NCBI GenBank assembly: GCA_017965425.1
Contig: JAGCPY010000074.1
Coordinates: 1 to 56,533 of the forward strand
Reading direction: 5' to 3'
Source of the DNA: Bacteroidaceae bacterium
GTDB lineage: Bacteria > Bacteroidota > Bacteroidia > Bacteroidales > Bacteroidaceae
DNA: 56,533 bases
Shown here: piece after piece, positions 24,816 through 33,705 of the stretch
How the letters are laid out: each line of letters begins with the position of its first letter
How positions within the stretch are numbered: position 1 is the first letter of the stretch
The notes under the pieces: model-generated
The model's database searches: none
What the model was told of the DNA's origin: nothing
What the model saw: only the letters and a program-made list of their open reading frames with translations
Translations under genes and position numbers: made by a program

Positions 24816-25529
24816 TTAGCTGAGCTTGAACATCACCGGGAGGTTGAAGCGGCTGCGCACGGTCTTGTTACCCTGACGGGCTGGCTTCCACTTCGGCATC
24901 TCCTTGACGACGCGTTCAGCTTCCTTGGAGAGCGAGGGGTCTGGTGAACGGAGCACCTTCACATCGACAATGGAACCGTCGCGGTTGACCACGAACTGCA
25001 CGAACACACGGCCTTGGATGCCTTGTTCAGCGGCAATGGAAGGATACTTGATGTGTTTCGAGAGCCACTCGTAGCAGGCTTGGTCGCCGCCGGGGAACTG
25101 TGCATTTTCCTCCACGACCTCAAAGATGCGGTCGTCGTCACTTTCCTCGCGCACGGGGCCAACGGGTGCGGCTACGACGGCAGTGGGTGCACCATCGCCC
25201 GTTGCGGTGGAGATGGCTTGGTTCACTTCCTCTGACGTTTGGACTTCCTCTTCTGCCAATTCCGTCTCATCGTCCACGATGTTCAGGATCTCGGCCACTT
25301 TGGGAGCGGCGGCAGGTGGAGGCGCCATCTGTTCCTTCTGTGTCGTGATGGGGATCATGTCCTCTTCGAAAGCACTCTCGTAGATGGGCTCCAGCTCATC
25401 GTACTTAATCTCGTGTGTCGTGTACTCAAAGGCCACGAACATCAGCGCAAGAACCAACACATAGCCCAGCAACAGACTTGTGCCACGTTGGTTGCGCAAC
25501 TCTTCGGTCATAGATTTTGTTTCTTCCAT
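24816..25529 (-). CDS. tonB: TonB-family energy transducer
   Basis: A 237-residue protein with one membrane helix near the N-terminus (LLLGYVLVLALMFVAFEYTT), an acidic and Ala/Pro-containing spacer to about residue 135, and a TonB C-terminal domain (YPSIAAEQGIQGRVFVQFVV, then DGSIVDVKVLRSPDPSLSKE, and PKWKPARQGNKTVRSRFNLP). It transmits energy from ExbB/ExbD to TonB-dependent outer-membrane receptors. The exb operon lies about 2 kb further down the same strand with its own promoter. The spacer is short and not strongly Pro-Lys repeated, as in many Bacteroidetes TonB proteins. Confidence 0.9.
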   Translation of the reverse strand: MEETKSMTEELRNQRGTSLLLGYVLVLALMFVAFEYTTHEIKYDELEPIYESAFEEDMIPITTQKEQMAPPPAAAPKVAEILNIVDDETELAEEEVQTSEEVNQAISTATGDGAPTAVVAAPVGPVREESDDDRIFEVVEENAQFPGGDQACYEWLSKHIKYPSIAAEQGIQGRVFVQFVVNRDGSIVDVKVLRSPDPSLSKEAERVVKEMPKWKPARQGNKTVRSRFNLPVMFKLS

Positions 25530-25604
25530 GATGGTATCTTAATTTTCTTCTATTTATAGCTGTTCTTAGAGGCTTAAAGGGGCAGAAATGCCGCCTTAGC
25601 GGGA

Positions 25605-25612
25605 CAAAAGTA
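25605..25612 (-). promoter_or_regulatory. TAnnTTTG -7 box before tonB
   Basis: The minus strand reads TACTTTTG 75 bp before the tonB start, in the 235-bp region shared with the divergent porQ. Confidence 0.5.
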
Positions 25613-25740
25613 ACACAATTTTTCGACACGCCGTCCGCTTTCCCCCCTTTTTTTTTCGTCTGAGGGCTTTTTTTTGTAAAAAAGTGGCCTCTTGCACCTC
25701 AAAACGTCCTTTTCTTACGTTATAATAAGGAAATAATGTG

Positions 25741-25748
25741 TAACTTTG
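25741..25748 (+). promoter_or_regulatory. TAnnTTTG -7 box before porQ
   Basis: TAACTTTG lies 16 bp before the porQ ATG, so the transcript would have a very short leader. Confidence 0.55.
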
Positions 25749-25764
25749 TGCGCAAATTTGAACT

Positions 25765-26751
25765 ATGTACCGCAGGCTTCTGTTCTTTGCCTTTTTCTTC
25801 TCTGTTCTTGGGCACGTTGATGTACGTGCGCAGAGCGAGAGTACGTCTGTATTCCATTTCCTGACCCTACCCACGTCGGCTCACGCGATGGCGTTGGGCG
25901 GACTCAATTTCACCATACCTGACGACGATGCCTCATTATTCTTCCAGAATCCTGCGTTGACGTCCAACGTCAGCGACCGCAGCATCAACTTCAGCTTTCT
26001 TTCTTACATGCGTGGAAGCAAGGCCGGCAATGTCTCCTGGGTCAGCGCGGCTGGCGACCGAGGTACATGGTTTGTGGGAGCGCAGTTTGTCGGTTATGGC
26101 TCCATGAAGGAAATGTCTGTCGATGGCGTGGAGATGGGCGACTTCTCGGCTTTGGACATGGCCGTCACGGGCGGTTATTCTTATACGCTCACCGATCATC
26201 TGGCAGGGGGTGCCACGGGCAAGTTCGTCTATTCCAAGTATGGCCCCTTCACTTCGGTGGCATTGGCCGTGGACCTTGGATTGAACTATTACGACGAAGA
26301 CAAAGGCCTTTCGTTGTCTGCCGTGGCGGCGAACCTGGGTTGGCAGGTGAAGGCTTTTGGCGACCGCCGTGAGCGCATCCCTTTCGACTTGCGTCTTGGC
26401 TTCTCCAAAGAATTGGCAAATGCTCCCATCCGCTTTTCCGTGTCTATGGTTGACCTGACGCGCTGGAAAGCCTCGGATTATTATGCTCCTGGCGGCTCCA
26501 TCAAGAGTGGTGCCATCTTCATGAACCATTTCCTCGTGGGCGTGGATATTCTGCCCTCCGACCTGTTCTATCTCTCTGCGGGCTACAACTTCCGCCGGGC
26601 GCGTGAGTTGAAGGCTGCCGGTGGCAGCCACGGGGCAGGACTCTCTTTCGGTGCCGGATTGAACTTGAAGCGTTTCAGGCTGGGGCTTGCCTATGCCAAG
26701 TATCACCTTTCCGTGCCCAGCTTCATGCTGACAGCACAATATTCCTTATAA
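25765..26751 (+). CDS. porQ: Type IX secretion system outer-membrane protein PorQ
   Basis: A 328-residue protein with a signal peptide ending VRAQ and then the characteristic start [20 protein letters not shown], continuing [13 protein letters not shown]. The rest is strand-rich, with repeated aromatic positions as in an outer-membrane barrel ([18 protein letters not shown], ending TAQYSL). PorQ works with PorU, PorV and PorZ in the attachment complex that processes T9SS cargo. The next gene, cmk, 7 bp downstream, is its usual neighbour in Bacteroidetes. The presence of porQ suggests that the genome runs a T9SS, relevant to the sorting-domain protein in the Rhs operon. Confidence 0.85.
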   Translation: MYRRLLFFAFFFSVLGHVDVRAQSESTSVFHFLTLPTSAHAMALGGLNFTIPDDDASLFFQNPALTSNVSDRSINFSFLSYMRGSKAGNVSWVSAAGDRGTWFVGAQFVGYGSMKEMSVDGVEMGDFSALDMAVTGGYSYTLTDHLAGGATGKFVYSKYGPFTSVALAVDLGLNYYDEDKGLSLSAVAANLGWQVKAFGDRRERIPFDLRLGFSKELANAPIRFSVSMVDLTRWKASDYYAPGGSIKSGAIFMNHFLVGVDILPSDLFYLSAGYNFRRARELKAAGGSHGAGLSFGAGLNLKRFRLGLAYAKYHLSVPSFMLTAQYSL

Positions 26752-26758
26752 CATTCTT

Positions 26759-27478
26759 ATGAAGAAGATTACCATTGCCATTGACGGCCACAGCTCTTGC
26801 GGCAAGAGCACGATGGCCAAAGACCTGGCCCGTGAAGTGGGCTATATCTACATTGACAGCGGTGCCATGTACCGTTGCTGCACCCTCTTTGCGATGGAGC
26901 AAGGGCTTGTCAACGCCGACGGCACCATTCAGGCCGACGTGCTTGAACGGCGGATGCAGGAGATTCAGGTGTCTTTCCGCCTGAATCCAGAGACGGGACG
27001 CCCCGACGCCTACCTCAACGGCAAGAACGTCGAGAAACTCATACGTACGATGGAAGTCTCGTCGCACGTCAGCCCCGTGGCTGCCCTGCCTTTCGTGCGC
27101 GCCGCCATGACGGCACAGCAACAGGCGATGGGGCGCGAGGGCGGCATTGTCATGGATGGGCGCGACATAGGAACAGCGGTGTTCCCAGACGCCGAGCTGA
27201 AGATCTTTGTCACTGCCTCCGATGAGATCCGTGCCCAACGTCGCTACGATGAACTCGTGGCGAAGGGAGAAACTTGCGATTTCCAGCAGATCCTTGAAAA
27301 CCTGCGCGAGCGCGACCACATCGACTCCACCCGTTCCGTGGCCCCGCTGCGGCAGGCTGAAGACGCCCTTGTGCTCGACAATAGCCACATGACCATTCCC
27401 GAACAGAAACAGTGGCTTTTGGAGAGGTTCAAGGAAAGGACCCTCTCCCCTGCCTCTCCCTTGCAGGGAAAGGAGTAG
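26759..27478 (+). CDS. cmk: (d)CMP kinase with repeat-derived C-terminal tail
   Basis: A 239-residue enzyme that phosphorylates CMP and dCMP with ATP. The P-loop [11 protein letters not shown] is at residues 9-19, [10 protein letters not shown] follows, then the nucleotide-binding [16 protein letters not shown] and the lid RAQRRYDEL. The natural end seems to be near LLERFKER. The last dozen residues ([12 protein letters not shown]) come from a CT-rich palindromic repeat that runs over the stop codon (27443-27475). The gene follows porQ by 7 bp and precedes ispH by 29 bp on the same strand. Confidence 0.9.
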   Translation: MKKITIAIDGHSSCGKSTMAKDLAREVGYIYIDSGAMYRCCTLFAMEQGLVNADGTIQADVLERRMQEIQVSFRLNPETGRPDAYLNGKNVEKLIRTMEVSSHVSPVAALPFVRAAMTAQQQAMGREGGIVMDGRDIGTAVFPDAELKIFVTASDEIRAQRRYDELVAKGETCDFQQILENLRERDHIDSTRSVAPLRQAEDALVLDNSHMTIPEQKQWLLERFKERTLSPASPLQGKE

Positions 27479-27582
27479 TTACCTGTTAAGATAGACAATC
27501 CTTCATCATGTTGTTGAAAGAAACGAAACAACCAACGGAAGTGACCACTCCCCTCCTTGAAAGGGAATGGCAGGGGGGTGGG
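27443..27582. repeat. Pair of inverted CT/AG-rich palindromes at the cmk/ispH junction
   Basis: A unit at 27443-27475 (CTCTCCCCTGCC..) and a related unit in opposite orientation at 27548-27582 (CTCCCCTCCTTG.. GGCAGGGGGG) lie on either side of the short gap. The first codes the end of Cmk, the second residues about 14-25 of IspH. Each can fold on itself. Confidence 0.6.
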
Positions 27583-28464
27583 TCTCCGTCCATTGAAATC
27601 GACAATGGTTCCGGCTTCTGCTTCGGCGTCACCCGTGCCATCGACAAGGCCGAGGAGGAGCTACAGAAAGGCCAACCACTCTATTGCCTGGGCGACATCG
27701 TCCACAATGGGCGGGAGGTGGAGCGTCTGGGGAACTTAGGACTCGTCACCATCGACCACGAGGCGTTTGCCCGACTGCATGACGCCAACGTCCTGCTGCG
27801 TGCACATGGCGAGCCGCCTGCCACTTACCGACAGGCCTCGGCCAATCACATTCACCTCATCGACGCCACCTGTCCCGTCGTTCTCCATTTGCAGGAGCGC
27901 ATCAAACGTGAATACGATAACGACCCAGGGCATGAGAAGCAAATCGTCATCTTTGGAAAGAAAGGTCATGCCGAAGTGCTGGGACTTGTCGGGCAGACAG
28001 AGGGAACGGCCATCGTGATAGAGAATTATGAGGATGTCGTCCGTCTCGACTTCACCCGAGATATTAGCCTCTACAGCCAGACGACCAAGTCGCTCGAAGG
28101 TTTCCGCCAGATTGTGGAATACATACAGCAGCACATTGCCCCCACAGCCAGCTTCACCTACGCCGATACCATTTGCCGGCAGGTGGCCAACCGAATGCCT
28201 CACATCCGCGAATTTGCCGCCCGCCACGATGTCGTCCTCTTCGTCTGCGGCCACAAGAGTTCCAACGGGCGGGTGCTCTACAATGAATGCAAGAGCGTCA
28301 ACCCACGTTCCTACATGATTGATTCTCCAGCCGAGATACAGGAATCGTTCATCGCTAACGATGCCCATGCGCCAGCCTTTTCCATCGGCATCTGCGGAGC
28401 CACCTCCACCCCCAAATGGCTCATGGAGCAGTGCAAGGTGCGCGTGGAGCAGATGATGTGTTGA
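27508..28464 (+). CDS. ispH: 4-hydroxy-3-methylbut-2-enyl diphosphate reductase
   Basis: A 318-residue enzyme making IPP and DMAPP, the last step of the MEP isoprenoid pathway. The three cluster cysteines are in GFCFGV (near residue 38), DATCPVV and FSIGICGATSTP; LRAHGEPP carries the substrate-binding His. The family normally starts about 8-10 residues before GFCFGV. Here about 28 extra residues (MLLKETKQPTEVTTPLLERE..) precede it, partly made by a palindromic repeat, and no other ATG is available. The stop codon lies inside the first 22-bp repeat unit of the array at 28457. It is convergent with gpmI. Confidence 0.9.
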   Translation: MLLKETKQPTEVTTPLLEREWQGGGSPSIEIDNGSGFCFGVTRAIDKAEEELQKGQPLYCLGDIVHNGREVERLGNLGLVTIDHEAFARLHDANVLLRAHGEPPATYRQASANHIHLIDATCPVVLHLQERIKREYDNDPGHEKQIVIFGKKGHAEVLGLVGQTEGTAIVIENYEDVVRLDFTRDISLYSQTTKSLEGFRQIVEYIQQHIAPTASFTYADTICRQVANRMPHIREFAARHDVVLFVCGHKSSNGRVLYNECKSVNPRSYMIDSPAEIQESFIANDAHAPAFSIGICGATSTPKWLMEQCKVRVEQMMC

Positions 28465-28566
28465 CCTTCCCGCTGAAGCGTGTACACCTTCTGCATGAAA
28501 CGTGTACACCTTCCCTCCATAACGTGCACACCTTCCGAACGTCACGTGCATACGTTCGGAAGGTGT
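28457..28566. repeat. 22-bp GTGTAC-centred repeat array, locus A
   Basis: Units begin at 28457, 28479, 28501, 28523 and 28545, exactly 22 bp apart. The common core is CGTGTACACCTTC, followed by about 9 variable bases. The first unit overlaps the ispH stop. The array fills the gap between the convergent ispH and gpmI genes. Similar units occur at 38214-38310 and 45065-45130. Confidence 0.75.
28528..28566 (+). terminator. 15-bp hairpin ending the ispH transcript
   Basis: Perfect arms 28528-28542 and 28552-28566 with a 9-nt loop, followed by TGTTGTTTTCTTTG on the plus strand. It is formed by the last units of the 22-bp array and probably terminates ispH; a weaker function for gpmI in the other direction is possible. 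Confidence 0.7.
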
Positions 28567-28613
28567 GTTGTTTTCTTTGTTGGATAGATGGTCGGACGTG
28601 ACGTCCAGCGTCC

Positions 28614-30134
28614 TCAATCCTTGATGAGGCAACGTCCCGTCATGGCCTTCGGCTGCTCCAGTCCCATGATGTGCAGGATGCTGGGAGCAACGTCGGCGAG
28701 GATGCCGTCCTCGACCTTGGCGTTCTTGTTCTCCGTGACATAGATGAAGGGCACGGGGTTCAGCGAGTGGGCCGTGTTGGGCGTGCCGTCTGGATTGATG
28801 GCGTTGTCGGCATTACCGTGATCGGCGATGATGATGACCTCATAGTCGCCAGTGGCTTTGGCTGCCTCGACAACCTCGTTGACGCACTGATCCACCGCCT
28901 TGACGGCCACCTCGATGGCTTCATACACGCCGGTGTGACCGACCATGTCTCCATTGGCGAAGTTCACGACGATGAAGTCATATTTGTCTTCCTTGATGGC
29001 TGCCACGAGTTTATCTTTGACCTCGAAGGCACTCATCTCGGGCTTCAGGTCGTAGGTGGCAACCTTTGGCGAGGCCACTAGAATGCGGTCTTCTCCGTCA
29101 TAAGGAGCTTCGCGTCCGCCATTGAAGAAGAAGGTGACGTGTGCATATTTCTCGGTTTCGGCAGTGTGGAGCTGCTTGAGTCCCTTGCGTGAGACATATT
29201 CGCCGAGCGTATCTTCGACGTTCTCTTTCGGGAAGAGGATGTGAACACCTTTGAACGAAGCGTCGTATGGCGTCATGCAGTAGTACTGGAGTCCGGGGAT
29301 GCGCATCATGCCTTGGTCGGGCATGTCCTGCTGGGTGAGCACGATGGTCAGCTCCTTGGCGCGGTCGTTGCGGTAGTTGAAGAAGATGATGACATCGCCT
29401 TCCTTAATTGTTCCGTCAACGTTGGCGTTGTTGATGGGCTTGATGAACTCGTCCGTCACGCCGTCGGCATAGGAAAGTTCCATCGCTTCGGCCATGTCCT
29501 TGGCCTGATATCCTTTGCCGGTGATGAGCAGGTCGTAGGCAATCTTCACGCGTTCCCAGCGTTTGTCGCGGTCCATCGCATAGAAGCGTCCGATGATGCT
29601 GGCAATATGTGCGCCCGTCTCGTTGCACTTCTCCTGCAACTCACGAATGAAGCCTACGCCCGATTTGGGGTCGGTGTCGCGCCCATCCATAAAGCAGTGG
29701 ACATAGGTCTCGCGTACCTTATATTCTTTAGAGATTTCGCAGAGCTTGAACAGGTGTTCGAGCGAGCTGTGGACGCCACCGTTGCTGGTGAGCCCCATGA
29801 AATGCACGGCCTTGCCTTCGCGCACAGCATACTCGAAGGCACTCTTTACCTCCGGGTTCTGGAGAATGCTGTTGTCGCGGCAAGCGCGGTTAATTTTCAC
29901 AAGATCCTGATACACGATTCGTCCGCCACCAATGTTCAGGTGACCGACTTCAGAGTTACCCATCTGTCCGTCAGGTAAACCCACGTTCTCGCCCGAGGCA
30001 AGCAGTTGGCTGTGGGGGTAGTTCGCGTTCAGGTAATCCATGTAAGGCGTGGGAGTCTGAGAGATCACGTCTCCCTTGCCTTTGTTGCCGATGCCCCAAC
30101 CGTCGAGGATCATCAGCAGAGCTTTCTTTGCCAT
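28614..30134 (-). CDS. gpmI: 2,3-bisphosphoglycerate-independent phosphoglycerate mutase
   Basis: A 506-residue glycolytic enzyme that interconverts 3- and 2-phosphoglycerate through a phospho-serine on Ser of [15 protein letters not shown] (near residue 62). It opens with [10 protein letters not shown], whose Asp binds Mn, and ends with the second metal set in [14 protein letters not shown] and [12 protein letters not shown]. The insert domain has [14 protein letters not shown] and [11 protein letters not shown]. Length and motifs are complete. It is a single gene, convergent with ispH across the 22-bp repeat array; the outer-membrane protein gene upstream is 66 bp away. Confidence 0.95.
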   Translation of the reverse strand: MAKKALLMILDGWGIGNKGKGDVISQTPTPYMDYLNANYPHSQLLASGENVGLPDGQMGNSEVGHLNIGGGRIVYQDLVKINRACRDNSILQNPEVKSAFEYAVREGKAVHFMGLTSNGGVHSSLEHLFKLCEISKEYKVRETYVHCFMDGRDTDPKSGVGFIRELQEKCNETGAHIASIIGRFYAMDRDKRWERVKIAYDLLITGKGYQAKDMAEAMELSYADGVTDEFIKPINNANVDGTIKEGDVIIFFNYRNDRAKELTIVLTQQDMPDQGMMRIPGLQYYCMTPYDASFKGVHILFPKENVEDTLGEYVSRKGLKQLHTAETEKYAHVTFFFNGGREAPYDGEDRILVASPKVATYDLKPEMSAFEVKDKLVAAIKEDKYDFIVVNFANGDMVGHTGVYEAIEVAVKAVDQCVNEVVEAAKATGDYEVIIIADHGNADNAINPDGTPNTAHSLNPVPFIYVTENKNAKVEDGILADVAPSILHIMGLEQPKAMTGRCLIKD

Positions 30135-30200
30135 AGATAGAAATATTTAAGAATTGATGTAAACTGTGATATGTCCGTATGAATCTTGTCGCACGCCTTT

Positions 30201-31283
30201 TCAGAAGCGGCGTGTCAGGCGCAGGTTGAGGATGGGAAAGACCTTGAAGGCCTTGATGGCCTTTACATAGTCGCCGACGCTGCCGCGCACATTGGTCACG
30301 TCATGGGTGAGGTCGGTGCCGTCGTGGGTAATCACTTGAGGCGTGCCGCCCCAGAAGAGGACACCGGCGTCGAAGCCAATGTGGTAACGGTCGTCATTCC
30401 GCAGCAAGCGACCGTCGTAGCCCACACCCAGATAAGGGCGGAACACGTTGACTTTCATCTCTGCCTTCACCATGCAGTCGGCATCGGGCGTCATGATGTA
30501 AGGGTCGCCCGCGTGGTGCTTGACGTCTCCAGCTGCGTGGATGACCTCGCCTTCCATAGCGTATTGTTCGTTGCCGTCCTTGTCGATAAAGGGTGTAAAA
30601 TCTTCCGTCGCGATTACGTCCTCTGTGTAATAAATATCGTGCGTGTAGTCACCCACGTGAAAACCCATGAGGCCATATTTCTTGAACTGGGGCAGGTAGA
30701 TGTCGTTGCCGTTGAAGTTAAGGACTGGCTCATCGTTGACAGCCTTTTCATACATCTGGTTGTAGATATTCACGCCAACGAGGGAGGCCATGTCCTCGGT
30801 GATGTTGTAGGACTTGGCAATCCGCTTAGGGCCAAGATAGAAACCGGCTGTGATGTGCCAATGTTTGTTGTCGGGGATTGGGAAGAAGTCCATCAGGAAC
30901 TTGAACTGATTGAACTTGGGCTCACCGTACATGTGGACTGTTTCGTCCACGCTGATGCCCGTGAGTTGTTGTAAACGTTCTTGCAGCTTACTGAAACGCT
31001 CGTGGCTGTCTTTCGCGTCGCCCACTTGCACCTCGAAAGACATCTTGGGCTTGAAGTGGGGCATATAGGTGAAGCCTGTCCGCACGCCCATCCACTTGGT
31101 GATGCTGGTGCCGAGATCCAAACCGATGCCCGCCGACCCGGCCGTCAGGGTGACATCCAGGTAGCGGAAAGCTTCTCGTTGTGGTGTAAGATCAATGGAG
31201 GGAGGCGTAATAGCTCGCGTGTCCTGCGCTTTCACAATCGAGGCGAAAGCGACAAACAGGGAAAAGAGAAGCGTCTTTTTCAT
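30201..31283 (-). CDS. Predicted outer-membrane beta-barrel protein
   Basis: A 360-residue protein with a signal peptide (MKKTLLFSLFVAFASIVKAQ). The rest has the strand pattern of a barrel (YLDVTLTAGSAGIGLDLG, GVRTGFTYMPHF, WHITAGFYLG, FRPYLGVGYDGRL, YHIGFDAGVLFWGG) and ends NLRLTRRF, a terminal Phe as in BAM substrates. A loop region near 250-290 is rich in His and Asp. The exact family is not recognised. It lies between tadA and gpmI on the same strand. Confidence 0.7.
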   Translation of the reverse strand: MKKTLLFSLFVAFASIVKAQDTRAITPPSIDLTPQREAFRYLDVTLTAGSAGIGLDLGTSITKWMGVRTGFTYMPHFKPKMSFEVQVGDAKDSHERFSKLQERLQQLTGISVDETVHMYGEPKFNQFKFLMDFFPIPDNKHWHITAGFYLGPKRIAKSYNITEDMASLVGVNIYNQMYEKAVNDEPVLNFNGNDIYLPQFKKYGLMGFHVGDYTHDIYYTEDVIATEDFTPFIDKDGNEQYAMEGEVIHAAGDVKHHAGDPYIMTPDADCMVKAEMKVNVFRPYLGVGYDGRLLRNDDRYHIGFDAGVLFWGGTPQVITHDGTDLTHDVTNVRGSVGDYVKAIKAFKVFPILNLRLTRRF

Positions 31284-31336
31284 AGGGTCAGTTCATAAGA
31301 CGGGAGTAATCTGGGGGCAAAGGTAGGCAAAAATTC

Positions 31337-31807
31337 TCAATGGAGACGCTTTTTCTGAAAGAAATCGCGCATAAGGGCCACACATTCATCTGCCAGCACC
31401 CCCCGCTGTACCTCCGTGCGTGGATGCAATGCCTTCGGAGCGAAACGGCTATAGCCTCGCTTTTCGTCGTCTGCCCCATACACCAGACGGGCAATCTGAC
31501 TCCAGCCAATGGCTCCCGCGCACATCACGCACGGTTCTACGGTGACGTAGAGAGTGCAATCCGTTAGGTACTTGCCGCCTAAAGCCGATGCGGCGGCGGT
31601 GATGGCCTGCATCTCGGCATGAGCGGTGACGTCGGTGAGCATCTCTGTCAGGTTGTGCCCACGGGCGATGACCTGCCCCCGGCAGACAATGACGGCTCCG
31701 ATGGGAACTTCTTCCTGATTCCTGGCTGCACGGGCTTCCAGGAGTGCCTGGCGCATGAACATCTCGTCAATCTGGGTTTGGGTCTTCTGTTCAAAAGTGT
31801 TGGCCAT
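31337..31807 (-). CDS. tadA: tRNA-specific adenosine deaminase
   Basis: A 156-residue zinc deaminase. The first metal motif is HAEMQAI (His and the catalytic Glu, near residue 83), the second VTVEPCVMCAGAIGWSQI (PCxxC). The N-terminal FMRQALLEARAARNQEEVPI and GHNLTEMLTDVTAHAE match TadA, which converts A34 to inosine in tRNA-Arg. The C-terminus ends in RDFFQKKRLH, also TadA-like. It is 53 bp upstream of the outer-membrane protein gene on the same strand and divergent from parA. Confidence 0.9.
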   Translation of the reverse strand: MANTFEQKTQTQIDEMFMRQALLEARAARNQEEVPIGAVIVCRGQVIARGHNLTEMLTDVTAHAEMQAITAAASALGGKYLTDCTLYVTVEPCVMCAGAIGWSQIARLVYGADDEKRGYSRFAPKALHPRTEVQRGVLADECVALMRDFFQKKRLH

Positions 31808-31907
31808 AACTTTCAGCGTATATGGATTTGCGGCGCGAAGGTAATAAGAAATCGGCGGATTTTGTGATAAAAAGGATTAAAAGTGCAGAAATCTCATCGG
31901 AAATGTC

Positions 31908-31915
31908 TATCTTTG
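31908..31915 (+). promoter_or_regulatory. TAnnTTTG -7 box before parA
   Basis: TATCTTTG lies 98 bp before parA. Between it and the start a GCGGC/GCCGC hairpin (31943-31964) is followed by TTTTTC, a terminator-like leader structure that might act as an attenuator. Confidence 0.55.
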
Positions 31916-32012
31916 CACCCTCTCCCTAATTGACAAGGACGGGCGGCCCTGTGTCCTGCGCCGCTTTTTCTTGTTGGGAACATAGAAACAACATATAGCT
32001 AATCAAAGAATA

Positions 32013-32777
32013 ATGAATAAAATCATAGCTTTAGCCAACCAGAAAGGAGGAGTCGGGAAGACGACCACAAGCATGAACCTGGCGGCCTCTTTGGCAACGC
32101 TGGAAAAGCGCGTGCTGCTGGTGGATGCTGACCCCCAGGCCAACGCGTCCAGCGGTTTGGGCGTGGACGTGAAGGAAGTAGAGACCAGCGTCTATGACTG
32201 CCTCATCAATGGGGCAGACGTCCACGATGCCATCTTTGAGACCGACGTTCCCGGGCTGGACATCATACCGAGCCACATTGACCTCGTGGGAGCGGAAATT
32301 GAAATGCTGAACCTCCAGAACCGTGAACAGATCATGCGCCAGCTCTTGCGCCCCCTGCTGACAGAGTATGACTTCATCCTCATCGACTGTTCACCTTCCC
32401 TGGGACTCATCACCGTCAATGCCCTCACGGCGGCTGACTCTGTTATCATTCCTGTGCAGTGTGAATACTTCGCGCTTGAAGGCATTTCGAAACTGCTCAA
32501 CACCATTAAGATTATCAAACAGAAGCTCAACCCGAAGCTTGAAATCGAAGGCTTCCTGCTGACCATGTATGACTCACGCCTGCGTTTGGCCAATCAGATT
32601 AAGGATGAAGTGCAACGCCACTTCCAGGAACTCGTCTTCAAGACCCTGATTAGCCGTAACGTGAAACTCTCCGAGGCGCCAAGCCACGGACTGCCAGCCA
32701 TCCTCTACGATGCCGACAGTGTTGGCGCACGAAACCACCTGGCCTTGGCACAGGAAATCATTGACAAGAACCAATAA
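32013..32777 (+). CDS. parA: Chromosome partitioning ATPase ParA
   Basis: A 254-residue deviant Walker ATPase. The P-loop QKGGVGKTTTSMNLA sits at residues 9-23, followed by LLVDADPQANASSGL (Walker A' region) and FILIDCSPSLGLI (Walker B). The C-terminal VKLSEAPSHGLPAILYD is typical of chromosomal Soj/ParA. It binds DNA non-specifically in the ATP state and, with ParB, moves the origin region. It starts a five-gene run parA-parB-DUF5683-transglycosylase-relA that is widely kept together in Bacteroidetes. Confidence 0.95.
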   Translation: MNKIIALANQKGGVGKTTTSMNLAASLATLEKRVLLVDADPQANASSGLGVDVKEVETSVYDCLINGADVHDAIFETDVPGLDIIPSHIDLVGAEIEMLNLQNREQIMRQLLRPLLTEYDFILIDCSPSLGLITVNALTAADSVIIPVQCEYFALEGISKLLNTIKIIKQKLNPKLEIEGFLLTMYDSRLRLANQIKDEVQRHFQELVFKTLISRNVKLSEAPSHGLPAILYDADSVGARNHLALAQEIIDKNQ

Positions 32778-32781
32778 GAAT

Positions 32782-33675
32782 ATGGCCGCACACAAGAAAT
32801 ACCCTGCACTCGGACGCGGACTCGACGCGCTCATCCAGACAGAAGAAGTGAAGACTGAGGGCTCGTCGAGCATCAGTGAGATTCCTCTCGACCACATCCA
32901 TCCCAACCCGAATCAACCCCGGAGGGAGTTCGACGCTGAAGCGTTGCAGGAACTCGCAGACAGCATCCGCGAAATCGGCATCATCCAACCCGTCACACTT
33001 CGAAAGATGGACGATGGAACGTATGAGATTATCGCTGGTGAGCGACGTTGGCGCGCTTCACAGATGGCAGGTCTGGAGAGCGTCCCGGCTTATATCCGCA
33101 CCGCCGACGACGAGAACATGATGGAGATGGCGCTTATCGAGAACATCCAGCGTCAAGACCTCAATGCCGTGGAGATTGCCCTTGCCTATCAGCACCTGCT
33201 GGAGCAATACGAGTTGACGCAAGACCGGCTGAGCGAACGTGTAGGCAAGAAACGTGCCACCATCACTAATTATCTGCGCCTGCTCAAGCTTCCAGCCACC
33301 ATACAGATGGCTCTTCAGAACAGGGAACTTGACATGGGACACGCCCGTGCTTTACTCTCACTGGACAACCCTGCACTCCAACTGAAAGTGTTCTCTGAAA
33401 TTAAGCGCAATCACCTCAGCGTGCGAAAGGTCGAAGAGATGGTGAAGCGCCTCACCGAGGGCGAGACCGTCACCTCTGGCAGCCAGAAACTCCGCCCGCG
33501 CAAGGCACAGATATCAAAGGAATACGCCACTCTGCGTGACAGCCTCTCAGACTACTTCCAAACGCGCGTGCAATTCACCTGCTCAGACAAGGGCAAAGGC
33601 AAGATTACCATTCCCTTCACCGGCGAGGCGGAGCTGGAACGTATTGTGGCCTTGTTGGACAAACTGCGACATTGA
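32782..33675 (+). CDS. parB: Chromosome partitioning protein ParB
   Basis: A 297-residue protein from the ATG at 32782, 4 bp after the parA stop; the longer frame upstream lies within parA and is rejected. It begins KKYPALGRGLDALIQ, the arginine-finger region that stimulates ParA. The CTPase/ParB box follows (HPNPNQPRREFDAEALQEL, GERRWRAS), then the helix-turn-helix (DRLSERVGKKRATITNYLRL) and a C-terminal dimer domain. It should bind parS centromere sites; I found no clear parS 16-mer in this window. Confidence 0.95.
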   Translation: MAAHKKYPALGRGLDALIQTEEVKTEGSSSISEIPLDHIHPNPNQPRREFDAEALQELADSIREIGIIQPVTLRKMDDGTYEIIAGERRWRASQMAGLESVPAYIRTADDENMMEMALIENIQRQDLNAVEIALAYQHLLEQYELTQDRLSERVGKKRATITNYLRLLKLPATIQMALQNRELDMGHARALLSLDNPALQLKVFSEIKRNHLSVRKVEEMVKRLTEGETVTSGSQKLRPRKAQISKEYATLRDSLSDYFQTRVQFTCSDKGKGKITIPFTGEAELERIVALLDKLRH

Positions 33676-33705
33676 ACGGAACAAAGAACCAACAGCAAGG
33701 GTGTT

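Noticed and set aside
28457-28566. CRISPR array
   Set aside because: The 22-bp units have no spacers of constant length different from the repeat, the units are degenerate and few, and no cas genes are near.
31943-31964. Riboswitch or attenuator before parA
   Set aside because: Only a 5-bp GCGGC/GCCGC stem with T5 is visible; no known riboswitch pattern is recognised, so it is only mentioned with the promoter.
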